Of a stretch of 64,000 nt of DNA, positions 51,483-60,012 are shown one piece after another. The DNA comes from Prochlorococcus sp. AG-388-A04 (GTDB taxonomy: Bacteria; Cyanobacteriota; Cyanobacteriia; PCC-6307; Cyanobiaceae), in the NCBI GenBank assembly GCA_003279935.1, contig QCGL01000010.1, forward strand, positions 1-64,000, read 5' to 3'. A program made the position numbers and the translations under genes. Within the stretch, counting starts at the first letter, position 1, and each line of letters opens with the position of its first letter. Below the pieces are notes generated by a model, which saw only the letters and a list, made by a program, of their open reading frames with translations, searched no databases and had not been told where the DNA came from.

Positions 51483-51758
51483 ATGAAAAAAATAGGGATG
51501 CAAGCAGTTGATGAAGCAATTGAAAATGGTATTGACCTAGATGGGACTCCAATCCCTTCAAAAATGCTTGAGCTTTACAACAGGATTATGAACGAAGAAA
51601 ACAAAAGAGAAAGAAGCGGAGTCAAAAAGTCAATGAGAAATAGATGTGTTAAAACAGGTTCTAAGCATTTTGATAAAGAAACTTTAGATCAATTATTAAT
51701 TGATTCTGGTTGGGAAGGCCTCAAAGAAAAAGAAATTTTATTCTTTTACAATAAGTAG
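51483..51758 (+). CDS. Hypothetical protein with DGTPIP segment
   Basis: 91 residues from the ATG at 51483 (MKKIGMQAVDEAIENG); an ATG 27 nt upstream is an alternative. Central IDLDGTPIPSKMLELYNRIM and RSGVKKSMRNRCVKTGSKHF blocks, then LLIDSGWEGLKEKEILFFY. Basic and soluble; the blocks look conserved among marine picocyanobacteria, as I remember it. Function unknown. Confidence 0.7.
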   Translation: MKKIGMQAVDEAIENGIDLDGTPIPSKMLELYNRIMNEENKRERSGVKKSMRNRCVKTGSKHFDKETLDQLLIDSGWEGLKEKEILFFYNK

Positions 51759-51761
51759 AAT

Positions 51762-52106
51762 CTATTTAAACCAACCTTTTTTAATTGGAGTTTTTTCTTC
51801 TTCTTTTTTAATAGAAGCTATTTTGACAGCTTTCTTAAAAGCTAAGTTAGCTTCTACTACTGTTATTGTGGATATAAGAAATAAGCCTGATATACCTATT
51901 AATTGTTCTGTTTGACTTGGTTCTTTATCACCTTGCAAAATTATTCCTATAACAAACCATGCAGTTACCACTCCAGTAGTAATAAAATATGGTAACCATC
52001 TTCTCTGATAAAGATAACCAGTTCCAACTCCTGGTAAGAAATTAAGTAGCGATGCGACCCATCCGCTTGAAGAAGCTAGTACTTGTTCTTTTGATAATTT
52101 ATCCAT
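51762..52106 (-). CDS. Small integral membrane protein (TM2-like)
   Basis: 114 residues, about three hydrophobic segments. LNFLPGVGTGYLYQRRW, a glycine-rich helical hairpin, and a lysine-rich C-terminus. It resembles small TM2-type membrane proteins whose function is unknown. A 34-codon gene lies just upstream on the same strand. Confidence 0.65.
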   Translation of the reverse strand: MDKLSKEQVLASSSGWVASLLNFLPGVGTGYLYQRRWLPYFITTGVVTAWFVIGIILQGDKEPSQTEQLIGISGLFLISTITVVEANLAFKKAVKIASIKKEEEKTPIKKGWFK

Positions 52107-52110
52107 TTAA

Positions 52111-52215
52111 CTAAGTGTTAATTAAATGAGAATTTATGTAAGCGAAAGATATGACTGCGCAAACTACCCAACTAAAAGGCAAAAACATTCTAATTTTTTC
52201 TTGCTGATCATTCAT
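52111..52215 (-). CDS. Single-helix membrane microprotein
   Basis: 34 codons from ATG at 52215: MNDQQEKIRMFLPFSW, then one helix (VVCAVISFAYI) and NSHLINT. It stops 4 nt before the start of the 114-residue membrane gene, so co-translation is likely. Confidence 0.6.
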   Translation of the reverse strand: MNDQQEKIRMFLPFSWVVCAVISFAYINSHLINT

Positions 52216-52277
52216 AACTTTATTATGGAAAAGATTTTATGAATTCGTGGTTTAAAAAGTTTATAAATTAATTGAAA

Positions 52278-52307
52278 AAAAAGACGGTTAAAAATAACCG
52301 TCTTTTT
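52278..52307. terminator. Strong intrinsic terminator
   Basis: Perfect 11-bp stem AAAGACGGTTA / TAACCGTCTTT, loop AAAA, flanked by A and T runs. It lies 26 nt after the stop of the minus-strand gene at 52333. Confidence 0.88.
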
Positions 52308-52332
52308 AGTAATAAGTTTTTTGAAAAAAAAA

Positions 52333-52572
52333 CTATGCTTTTGCTTTTGTTCCGGAAAGTAATTTAAGCTCATTCTTTACTTCTTTTTCCCTTTCTTCAA
52401 GATGTTTTAATTGAGATTTAAAAGCATCTTCAAGTCTTTTTCTTTGGGTTGTGATTTCATCAAGTTCTTCTTGATGATGGCTTTTCTTGAGTTCTTTCAT
52501 CTCGGTATCAGAAATAACAAATACTGGACGATATGAAGGAGTTTCAAAAAGAAGATCAAACATTGAATACAT
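52333..52572 (-). CDS. Coiled-coil hypothetical protein
   Basis: 79 residues. The N-terminal 20 (MFDLLFETPSYRPVFVISD) are hydrophobic/aromatic, followed by a long Lys/Glu coiled coil (about residues 24-70). A second Met at residue 4 is an alternative start. It has its own strong terminator, so it is probably a well-expressed single gene. Function unknown. Confidence 0.7.
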   Translation of the reverse strand: MYSMFDLLFETPSYRPVFVISDTEMKELKKSHHQEELDEITTQRKRLEDAFKSQLKHLEEREKEVKNELKLLSGTKAKA

Positions 52573-52776
52573 AGTGACCTTTGAATTAAGTACAAATCAA
52601 CTATCTTGCAAATATTTGAATCTTGTAAGGATACAAACCGAAGAAAATTATACGGCAAATACACCGAATTTCGGTTTACCTAACTAAACCGGCCAGTATT
52701 TACCGATCTATTTTTAATTGGTAATGTGATGTACATGTTTATTCGGATATGAGCTGAGGATCTTTTAGAAATAAAA

Positions 52777-53193
52777 ATGGATTTAATTATTACTTCCAGA
52801 TTAGTAATTCCTTCAAGAGAATTAAAATGGCGTTTTTCTAGATCATCTGGCCCAGGAGGTCAAAAAGTAAATAAAACCAATACTAAAGTAGAAATTATTT
52901 TTAATATCGAAGAATCAAAAGTCTTAAATGATTTTCAAAAGAAAGTTTTAACGAAAAAATTGAAAAACAAATTAGTCAATAACTGTATATGTCTAGCTGT
53001 CCAGGAAGAAAGGAATCAATTACTTAATAGACAAATAGCTATAATAAGAATCAGCTCAGTAATTAGAAATTCATTAAAAAATTCATCCAAAGTTAGAAAA
53101 GCCACGAAGCCATCTAAAGCTTCTCAAAATAGAAGGCTTGAATCCAAAAAAAAACGGGGAGAATTAAAGAAGAGTCGACAGAGAAAATATTAA
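52777..53193 (+). CDS. arfB: Peptide-release rescue factor ArfB (ICT1/YaeJ-like)
   Basis: 138 residues. The GGQ domain is visible in FSRSSGPGGQKVNKTNTKVE, and a very basic C-terminal tail (SKKKRGELKKSRQRKY-type) that enters the mRNA channel of stalled ribosomes. Hydrolyses peptidyl-tRNA on non-stop ribosomes. There is no stop-codon recognition domain, as expected. Confidence 0.92.
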   Translation: MDLIITSRLVIPSRELKWRFSRSSGPGGQKVNKTNTKVEIIFNIEESKVLNDFQKKVLTKKLKNKLVNNCICLAVQEERNQLLNRQIAIIRISSVIRNSLKNSSKVRKATKPSKASQNRRLESKKKRGELKKSRQRKY

Positions 53194-53301
53194 ATTATTT
53201 AAATTAATTTTGATGAAAATATTTTCTAACTTTCAATGTCTAAATTGGATTATTTTATAGATATCTTTGATTTGATTTATTTTCATTAAACTTCCAAATA
53301 A

Positions 53302-53550
53302 ATGAAAAAAAAATATGATTTTTGGTTAATTGATTCTAACTCTGTTGGAGTAATTCGTTTTTATAAAAAAAACAAAAATAAAAAGGATTTGATCGAATTT
53401 ATGTTTATTGAAGAGGGCATTGTCATGGGTAGTCATGGTGAAAATCCACCCTTAATGAAAACAAGAAAAGAAATGAAGATCCAAGATGCAAGATTATTTT
53501 GGAAAAAATTAATAAATGAAGGATGGCAAAAAACTAATCCAAAATGGTAA
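53302..53550 (+). CDS. DUF1651-like protein
   Basis: 82 residues. FWLIDSNSVGVIRF near the start and KTRKEMKIQDARLFWKKLI followed by NEGWQKTNPKW at the end match the picocyanobacterial DUF1651 layout (Trp/Arg-rich end with LWxxL..GW). Function unknown. Basic, soluble. Confidence 0.75.
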   Translation: MKKKYDFWLIDSNSVGVIRFYKKNKNKKDLIEFMFIEEGIVMGSHGENPPLMKTRKEMKIQDARLFWKKLINEGWQKTNPKW

Positions 53551-53692
53551 ATAAATTTTGCTTTAAAAATAATTTGAAATTTTTAAAAATAAATTTACTT
53601 TTTAAAAAACGAGGTTGTTCATTTTAAAAGTTGTTCTTATATCAGTTAAAATATTTAAAAAACTAAATTATGAATATATTTTATTTATAAAT

Positions 53693-53860
53693 TTATACGC
53701 TTATAAAAGTTCCTTTAGGATATAACTCTGCAATTCTATTCTTTTGTATAAGTTGTCTTTTCTTAAGGTCATTTTCATATCTTTTTAGCATCATCAAATA
53801 ATTAGTAAATCCAAACAATAACAAAAAAATAATAAATTGAAATCCTGCCTCTAAGTTCAT
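53693..53860 (-). CDS. Single-helix membrane microprotein with basic tail
   Basis: 55 codons from ATG at 53860. Short start (MNLEAGFQF), one helix (IIFLLLFGFTNYLMML), then a charged helix KRYENDLKKRQLIQKNRIAE and LYPKGTFISV. Not in any family I know. Confidence 0.6.
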   Translation of the reverse strand: MNLEAGFQFIIFLLLFGFTNYLMMLKRYENDLKKRQLIQKNRIAELYPKGTFISV

Positions 53861-54329
53861 ACTTTTATACTTAACCTTTATATAAATTTGACAATTTTTT
53901 TATAAAAAGCCATCAGTATTTATATCTATTTAAAAGAAAAATTAACATCTCTATAAAATTAAAGGATTTTTTTATTGGAATATATAAGTTAATTTATTAT
54001 TTTTCTATAGCAATTTTTTGTGCAATGCTTAGTATTAAAAAAAATAAATTTGACTAATAAATTATCATAACAAGTTTTTAATCAACTCCTTTTGCAAATT
54101 GTGGTTAAAAAATTAATAGATAGTCTTAATATTATTAATACTGATTCAAAATCAAAGATTGAAAAATGCAGCCCTGTATTAATGAAGAATATTCTTGTGA
54201 ATTATCATTGCATGCTGATTTCGTCCCTGACTCTTAGAGAATAATAATTCAAGCTAAGAAAAGATTCGAGGGTCTTTAAGCCTTACTTACTCTTGCGAAA
54301 TTGATATAAAAATTAGCTTTTAAGTTGAA
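53861..54329. other. AT-rich intergenic stretch with possible gene remnants
   Basis: About 470 nt with no convincing gene. It has a 47-codon GTG frame (54101-54244) and, inside it in another frame, a 23-codon ATG frame ending LSLHADFVPDS (54166-54237). The second has protein-like composition. Neither has a ribosome binding site or terminator that would settle it. Confidence 0.4.
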
Positions 54330-55208
54330 TTATTTATCATTATTAAAATTAAAAATCTTATTTTTATACCTAAATAAATTATAAAAAAACATCATTATTA
54401 ATAATGTTATCCCATAAAATCCACCTAGAGGATTTGTATTGATATTTCCTGGTCCTATTAACCAAATTGGAGCATCTTTTGAGATTTCTACTAAACCATT
54501 ATTAATTAAAAACCATATCCCTACAAGCCCTCCATGAAGACCAGCACAACCCCATAAAGAATTTTGATCTTTTATTCTTATTATTGATAAAACAATACCA
54601 AGTAGAAATAGTCCAAAAATGATACTAATCATTTGCCAAGCAGGCATATCAAATCCAATATGCACAATACTAAAAACCAAAGCTTGAAAAACAATCGCTT
54701 TTTTTAAACCATATTGATTTTTTAATTCTTCTAAAAGCCAACCTCTAAATACGAGCTCTTCTGCAAAACCTATGCCAATTATTAAAAGTAGAGAATTTAA
54801 TAATGTTTCAGACGATAAATTTCCTGACCAATTACCCCATTGATTGTTAATTATTGGAATTAAAATTAGCGACAACAAAATAATTGAATATAAAAAACCC
54901 TTTAGCAAATAAAAAAATCTATTTTCTTTTTTGTCAATGCTTTTTATACCTACTATTTGCCATGGATTATTAAATCCCCAACGTATTTCAAACCATTTAG
55001 GTATTGAAATAACAAATAATGAGAATGTAAAAATGGTGCCAATTAAAGATATATTTTCTTTTCCTAAACCAATAAAAAACAAAGGCTTTGCCAGAATCCA
55101 ACCCAATACATAAAGAAAAGGTATGAATAAAATTGTTGATAATATTCTAGGTCTAAAAATTAAGACTTTTTTACTTACTATTTCTATTGGTTTTAAAATA
55201 TAATCCAT
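54330..55208 (-). CDS. CPBP-family intramembrane metalloprotease (CAAX protease/Abi)
   Basis: 292 residues with about eight hydrophobic helices. The family motifs are present: EELVFRGWLLEEL (motif 1, Glu-Glu and Arg), FSIVHIGFDMP (His), and CAGLHGGLVGIWFLI near the end. Such proteins are rhomboid-like prenyl-protease relatives; bacterial members act in bacteriocin immunity and stress. The substrate is unknown. Confidence 0.9.
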   Translation of the reverse strand: MDYILKPIEIVSKKVLIFRPRILSTILFIPFLYVLGWILAKPLFFIGLGKENISLIGTIFTFSLFVISIPKWFEIRWGFNNPWQIVGIKSIDKKENRFFYLLKGFLYSIILLSLILIPIINNQWGNWSGNLSSETLLNSLLLIIGIGFAEELVFRGWLLEELKNQYGLKKAIVFQALVFSIVHIGFDMPAWQMISIIFGLFLLGIVLSIIRIKDQNSLWGCAGLHGGLVGIWFLINNGLVEISKDAPIWLIGPGNINTNPLGGFYGITLLIMMFFYNLFRYKNKIFNFNNDK

Positions 55209-55294
55209 CTTCAGAGTTTAACTTTTATTAATGAAAAAACAAAATATTAAAAAGGATTATTTTAAGTTTATTAAATTTTTATTTAAGAATTTAC

Positions 55295-56128
55295 TTAATT
55301 TACTATAGTTTCATTGGGTAAGATAATACGTTTTTCTTTTATTGAAAAATTTTTTGGGACTATAAATTCTATTTTTGAAGTTGATAGAAAAGATGCCCAC
55401 CAAGAAAAAGTACTGTTACTTAGAATTGCTAATTTTGAAGATCTGATGAGATTAAAATCATTTTTAATAGAATCTGACTTTAAGAGTTGTATTTTTAAAT
55501 CAATAAAATATTTTTTGATTTCTTTTAAAACTTCTTTTCCATATATTTGATCTTCAGAAATTAACTTGAAAGAATTATATCCTTTTGAAATAGCATAATT
55601 TATTGATTTTTTATAGTACTCTAAATCACAAATATTCAATTTTGGTATTTTGAGGAAGTCACTACCCCTTAAATGAATGACTACATCGTTGTTACAAATT
55701 TGAAGATATTCTTTATTTAGTTCTATTGGCTTTAACTTTAACTGCTTAAAAACATTTTTTAAACTATAAAAAGTCCATTGTTGGTTAAAATAACCATCTA
55801 AAAATAATATTTTTTTTATAGAAGAACGATAACTTCTTGATCTGAAATTTCTATCATTAATACTTATAAATGGTAAATAGCTCCCCAATCTTATGGAGGC
55901 TGAAGTTCTAGCAATTAATTGCGTTGTTACATTTAAATCATTCGAATTATCAAAATATAGCCAATTAGGCCTTGTAAAAATAGAATCTAAACAATTCATT
56001 CTTTTAGGAACATGAATATCTCCTAAAAAAGAAATTATAACTTTTTCTTTTTGTTTCCTATATTTCAAACAAGCAGCGATCTGGAATAGTTGATTGCCTA
56101 GTCCACCTACTATCCTTGAAAAAAGCAT
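55295..56128 (-). CDS. Alpha-1,2-fucosyltransferase-like glycosyltransferase (GT11)
   Basis: 277 residues. GT11 signatures: VGGLGNQLFQIAAC at the N-terminus, VVIHLRGSDFLK (the HxRRxD-like motif, here HLRGSD) and NSTFSWWASFLS toward the C-terminus. It would add fucose or a related sugar to a surface glycan. The RR to RG change in the donor motif is unusual for the family. Divergent from a GT2 gene, so the pair probably builds the same polymer. Confidence 0.88.
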   Translation of the reverse strand: MLFSRIVGGLGNQLFQIAACLKYRKQKEKVIISFLGDIHVPKRMNCLDSIFTRPNWLYFDNSNDLNVTTQLIARTSASIRLGSYLPFISINDRNFRSRSYRSSIKKILFLDGYFNQQWTFYSLKNVFKQLKLKPIELNKEYLQICNNDVVIHLRGSDFLKIPKLNICDLEYYKKSINYAISKGYNSFKLISEDQIYGKEVLKEIKKYFIDLKIQLLKSDSIKNDFNLIRSSKLAILSNSTFSWWASFLSTSKIEFIVPKNFSIKEKRIILPNETIVN

Positions 56129-56230
56129 CTTTTAAAACCAAATGAATTTAATTTCTTAATAAGAAGAACTTAATTTAAGCCTATAAGTAAATAATATAAT
56201 ATATAGTATTTTTGATATTTCTATAATTCA

Positions 56231-56998
56231 TTGAAAAGAAAAATTGATCCTAAATTAGAAGAAAACTTTTTATTCAATATTATAGTTCCTTTATTTAATG
56301 CAGAAAAATATATAGAAAAATGCCTTAATTCGATAGTAAAGCAAGCTTATAATAGATTTCAAGTACTAATTGTTGATGATTGCTCTAGTGATTCTTCTTA
56401 TGAAATTGCATCTAAAATATGTGAAAAGAATAAACATTTTAAGATTTTTAGGAATAATAGAAGAATTGGGGCATTAAATAATATAAGAAATTTACTTGAA
56501 AAAAAAATAAAAGAGCCAACAAAAACAATAGATCTGATAGTTGATGGAGATGATTATTTATATAGTTGTGATGTCCTTAATATTCTTGAGGAAAAGTATA
56601 AGCAAACAAACTGCTTAATTACCTATGGTTCACATATATCATCAAAAGGAGTTCAAGGGAAAAAGTATCCCCGATTTATTAGGGACTTTAATTTATTTAG
56701 AAAATACTTTTGGTATGCTTCCCATTTAAAAACATTTAGACATGATTTATGGTTAGCTATTAATCCTAAAGATTTAATTAATAAGAATCAGGAATATTTT
56801 TCTGTGGCATGGGATTTAGCAATGATGTTCCCAATGCTAGAAATGGCAGGTAAAAGACAAGAGTTTATAGGTGAAATTCTATATTTTTATAATGATAGTA
56901 ACCCTATAAGCGACCATAAAATAAGAAGAAAAGAACAAATATTAACAGCAAAAGAGATAAGACAAAAAAAAAGATACAAAAAGAGAACTTTTAATTAG
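56231..56998 (+). CDS. Glycosyltransferase family 2
   Basis: 255 residues from TTG. GT-A fold: NIIVPLFNAEKYIEKCLNSI, VLIVDDCSSDSSYEIA and the metal-binding VDGDDYLYS (DxD). Short for the family and without a membrane anchor. Divergent from the GT11 gene with about 100 nt between them. Confidence 0.9.
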   Translation: MKRKIDPKLEENFLFNIIVPLFNAEKYIEKCLNSIVKQAYNRFQVLIVDDCSSDSSYEIASKICEKNKHFKIFRNNRRIGALNNIRNLLEKKIKEPTKTIDLIVDGDDYLYSCDVLNILEEKYKQTNCLITYGSHISSKGVQGKKYPRFIRDFNLFRKYFWYASHLKTFRHDLWLAINPKDLINKNQEYFSVAWDLAMMFPMLEMAGKRQEFIGEILYFYNDSNPISDHKIRRKEQILTAKEIRQKKRYKKRTFN

Positions 56999-57118
56999 TT
57001 AATAGTTATTAGTAATTATTTTTTATTCATTTTTTTGCAAATCTAAACAATGTAAATTCTACTTATTGCCAATACTTAAAAGTATTCTTTACTTAGTTTG
57101 TATATTTATTTAACTTTA

Positions 57119-57208
57119 ATGGAACTTAATCTCAAGACTTTAATGTTTACAGCATTATCTCCAATACTCATTGTTGCAGCAATTCTCGTGGTTTATTTAT
57201 TTCATTAA
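57119..57208 (+). CDS. Single-helix membrane microprotein
   Basis: 29 codons from ATG at 57119: MELNLKTLMFTALSP, then one helix ending in VVYLFH. Size and layout fit small photosystem subunits, but no named one can be assigned. Confidence 0.5.
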   Translation: MELNLKTLMFTALSPILIVAAILVVYLFH

Positions 57209-57249
57209 TTTGAATTTTGTTATCTAGAAATTTCCAATTTAAATATTTT

Positions 57250-57345
57250 TTAAGGATGAATAATCCCTTTTTTTTCTAAAACAAAGGATAAAATTGCTAT
57301 GGCAGCCATAACTGTAAGTATCTTGTTTTTATTGATGAAATCCAT
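57250..57345 (-). CDS. Single-helix microprotein (MDFI type)
   Basis: 31 codons from ATG at 57345: MDFINKNKILTVMAAIAIL, then SFVLEKKGIIHP. The beginning resembles the microprotein at 47865-47975 (MDFISKRQ); both have a basic N-terminus and one membrane helix. Possibly one small family. Confidence 0.5.
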   Translation of the reverse strand: MDFINKNKILTVMAAIAILSFVLEKKGIIHP

Positions 57346-57505
57346 ATTAGATGTAGATAATTAATAACTAGTACTCTTTTTAAAAGTTAAGCGTATTTGG
57401 TTTTATATTCAATTATCAAACCAAATATATTTCATTAATAAAAATATTCATAAAAACGATACTAAACTGTAAATTATATTTAAATTTAGGTTAAAGATTA
57501 TTTTT

Positions 57506-57847
57506 ATGGATAAAAAAGGAGCAAAAGGCTATTGGATATCAACAGCAAAAATAATTAATCAGGAATTATTTGATGAGTATGTAAATAAAGTTGCTCCATG
57601 GCTAAAAGAAGTTGGTGGGGAAGTATTTGCAAAAGATACAGAACCATTAGGAAAGGAACGAACTGAGGATTCTAATTTAGCTGTTATTTGTGAATTTCCT
57701 TCAATGAGGGCAGCAGTTGAAGCTTTTGAATCTGAAGCATATAGAGAACTTTCAAAGTTGAGAAGAAAAGCAACTGAGAATTCTACCTTTACAATAATGG
57801 AAGGTTTAGATGAAGCTGCAAAATTAAGAAGAGCGATGGGGAAATAA
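57506..57847 (+). CDS. DUF1330 family protein
   Basis: 113 residues of the dimeric alpha/beta-barrel superfamily. GYWISTAKIINQELFDEYV at the N-terminus, CEFPSMRAAVEAFESEAYRE in the middle, typical of DUF1330. The biochemical role is not established. The first residues are KGAKGYW, and the protein is a normal length. Confidence 0.88.
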   Translation: MDKKGAKGYWISTAKIINQELFDEYVNKVAPWLKEVGGEVFAKDTEPLGKERTEDSNLAVICEFPSMRAAVEAFESEAYRELSKLRRKATENSTFTIMEGLDEAAKLRRAMGK

Positions 57848-57914
57848 TTTGTTATTCATAATTTCTGTGTTTTCTATATATAGTTATTAATAAGAGAATA
57901 TTTATAAGAAATTA

Positions 57915-58055
57915 ATGGAACAAAGCTATGTTGGGGATTTAATACCCTCTATAAACTCCTATCAGAAAATTATTGATCAATACGAAAGAGGTTTAAAAAA
58001 AGGAGAATTTTATGAGGAGCAAATTGGAGAAGATTTAATTTATCCAGATTGGTAA
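57915..58055 (+). CDS. Small acidic hypothetical protein
   Basis: 46 codons from ATG at 57915: MEQSYVGDLIPSINSYQKI, YERGLKKGEFYEEQIG and an aromatic end EDLIYPDW. Soluble. Its stop lies 3 nt before the start of the next gene, so the two form a small operon. Confidence 0.6.
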   Translation: MEQSYVGDLIPSINSYQKIIDQYERGLKKGEFYEEQIGEDLIYPDW

Positions 58056-58058
58056 AAA

Positions 58059-58247
58059 ATGCTTACAACAAAAATTACTTATGCTCTATCAGATTGGATT
58101 AGAGAGTGGCGAAAATGTAGAAAAGAAAATCCATCTCTTGATGATTGTATAAAGTTTACAGAATGGAAAATAGAAAATTATGAATTAACAGATAGTGATC
58201 GTATGATAATTGAGAGTATTTTACTTTATGAAACTGAAGAAAGTTGA
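58059..58247 (+). CDS. Small hypothetical protein
   Basis: 62 residues, helical, soluble. Contains SDWIREWRKCRKENPSLDD and FTEWKIENYELTDSDR. Unknown family. Second gene of the two-gene operon with the 46-codon gene. Confidence 0.6.
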   Translation: MLTTKITYALSDWIREWRKCRKENPSLDDCIKFTEWKIENYELTDSDRMIIESILLYETEES

Positions 58248-58255
58248 AAATTTTA

Positions 58256-59464
58256 TTAATCTAATTTTTCATATAAATTTCTCCCCTTCCAAGTCCATCC
58301 ATTTCCAGTAACTGTTCTATAAATAGATAAAAAACTTATATAAATCACAATAAATCCACCTATGCTATTGAGGTACCAGTAATTATTAGGGATATTAAAT
58401 TTATTCTTAAATATTAGCCTTTTTAATCCATAGCTAATAATAGATATGAAAGAAATTAGAAAATTTATTAAATATATGTTTGTATTATCAGTAAAATTAA
58501 TTTTTATTAGTGATATTAGAAATAAAATCAAAGGAAATGAATATAAGAAAAATACAAATATTGATGCACTTAGTGATTTTAAAATATTTTTTTCAAGGCC
58601 TAGGAACCAGTTTTTACTCCATCCTTCTATTAATGAATTTAAATTTCTATACATATTAAGAGAGATATCGTTAATTGCTATAGAAAAATTTAAATTTAAA
58701 TTATTTGATTTTATTTTTTCGGCTAATGCTAAATCTTCAACGACTTCATTATATGTTTCTAGATGTCCGCCAATTAGATCATAAGATTTTTTTTTAAATA
58801 GCATAAATGGACCTGCTGCAAAAGAATCTTTATTTGATGAATCATTAGTTTTAAAAATTGGGAAACCTAGCATAAGAAGACTAGTCATTATTGGTTGGAC
58901 CATCCATTCTGCTAAGCAATTACAATTTATTTTTGGAGCTAAAGATAATAAATCAATATCATCTGTACATGATTTTAATAATGCATTAAAAATACAATTT
59001 TTACCAATTATGACGTCCGCATCTATAAATAAAATCCAATCAGTGGTTAATTGTTGGGATCCTTTGTAGCAAGCCCAATTTTTCCCAACCCAATTTTTTT
59101 CACTTGGTCTATCCCCAGACGAAATAATTTCTATATCATCATTTTTTTGAAAATATTCATCTTTGCATTTTATAGCCTCATGATAAGTATCATCAGTACT
59201 TGAATCATCAACAACTAAAATTTTAAAAGTTTGGCAAGGTTTTTTTATTTCACTTAATGCTTTTAGGCAATTGACTATATTTATCTCTTCATTATAAGCC
59301 GGTATTAAAATTGATAAGCTCTCATTAAGTGGCTTTGAATAAACAGAATTTTTTAAAAAAGGTGCTTTATTAAAAATATATATTTCATAAAATAATGAAA
59401 ATAATATTAGAACAAAAGATAAAAAACCTAAATACAAGAGAATGCTATTTGTATTTAAAATCAT
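58256..59464 (-). CDS. Glycosyltransferase family 2, membrane-bound (HpnB/CruG-like)
   Basis: 402 residues. N-terminal anchor (9-30), GT-A domain with SILIPAYNEEINIVNCL, KILVVDDSSTDDT, ILFIDADVIIG (DxD) and a VVEDLALAEKI acid-base region, then three or four C-terminal helices and the end GWTWKGRNL. The layout matches the group with hopanoid-associated HpnB and the carotenoid glycosyltransferase CruG; which one, or neither, cannot be decided by eye. Confidence 0.87.
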   Translation of the reverse strand: MILNTNSILLYLGFLSFVLILFSLFYEIYIFNKAPFLKNSVYSKPLNESLSILIPAYNEEINIVNCLKALSEIKKPCQTFKILVVDDSSTDDTYHEAIKCKDEYFQKNDDIEIISSGDRPSEKNWVGKNWACYKGSQQLTTDWILFIDADVIIGKNCIFNALLKSCTDDIDLLSLAPKINCNCLAEWMVQPIMTSLLMLGFPIFKTNDSSNKDSFAAGPFMLFKKKSYDLIGGHLETYNEVVEDLALAEKIKSNNLNLNFSIAINDISLNMYRNLNSLIEGWSKNWFLGLEKNILKSLSASIFVFFLYSFPLILFLISLIKINFTDNTNIYLINFLISFISIISYGLKRLIFKNKFNIPNNYWYLNSIGGFIVIYISFLSIYRTVTGNGWTWKGRNLYEKLD

Positions 59465-60012
59465 TTCCTGCCTCTTACAATTATCTAGAAACTTTTTAAA
59501 ATTAAAAGTATATCTTTAAAATCTAATTTAATAGCATAGAACAAACAAAGCACTAAAATTCTCGTATAAATCGATAAAAAAGTAAATCAGCATATTTACG
59601 GATTTACTTGAAATAGAGATAGGAGTAATTTATGAATGTTGAGTTAGGAGGCAATCTAAATGATTGATAGTCCACCTGAAATTTAGCAAATTTATAAATA
59701 TAGGAAGTGTATTCCTGACAATGGGATTAATCGAAAAATAAAGTTCAATCAATTAGTCTGATAAGACTTCGCTTTATAATTACTAGCGACAAAAAAGGAC
59801 TAAATTTATCGAGAAGTATCCCCTAATCCACGTATTTTAAGATCATGAATAAATGAACTTAAATAATATGTATTATAAATCCTGAAAGTAGGAAATAAGA
59901 AATTTAAAAGAGGACTGTTTTCACAGGCCTCTTTTTTAATGATTTATATAATTTTAAATTTTTATTATTAGTTAATATTAATTTTCAATTTGAAATAAAT
60001 TATATTTGTAAA
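59465..60012. other. Intergenic region with candidate small RNA
   Basis: About 550 nt without a clear gene. It has a 9-bp perfect inverted repeat AAGTAAATC / GATTTACTT (59580-59588 and 59601-59609), a TTAGGAGG sequence at 59644 before a 8-codon ATG frame, and a strong plus-strand terminator at 59906-59936. See the small RNA finding. Confidence 0.45.
59906..59936 (+). terminator. Orphan intrinsic terminator
   Basis: Stem AAAAGAGG-A-CTGT / ACAG-G-CCTCTTTT (one internal mismatch), 4-nt loop, then a run of six T. There is no plus-strand gene for 1.6 kb upstream, except for the converging gene that ends at 58247. Confidence 0.8.

Noticed and set aside
54101..54244. 47-codon GTG frame and nested 23-codon frame
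   Set aside because: Two overlapping frames compete, neither with a ribosome site; kept only as a possible remnant.
59600..59936. tmRNA, RNase P RNA or 6S RNA as the identity of the candidate small RNA
   Set aside because: None of the conserved landmarks of these RNAs could be seen, such as the tmRNA tRNA-like ends or the RNase P core segments.
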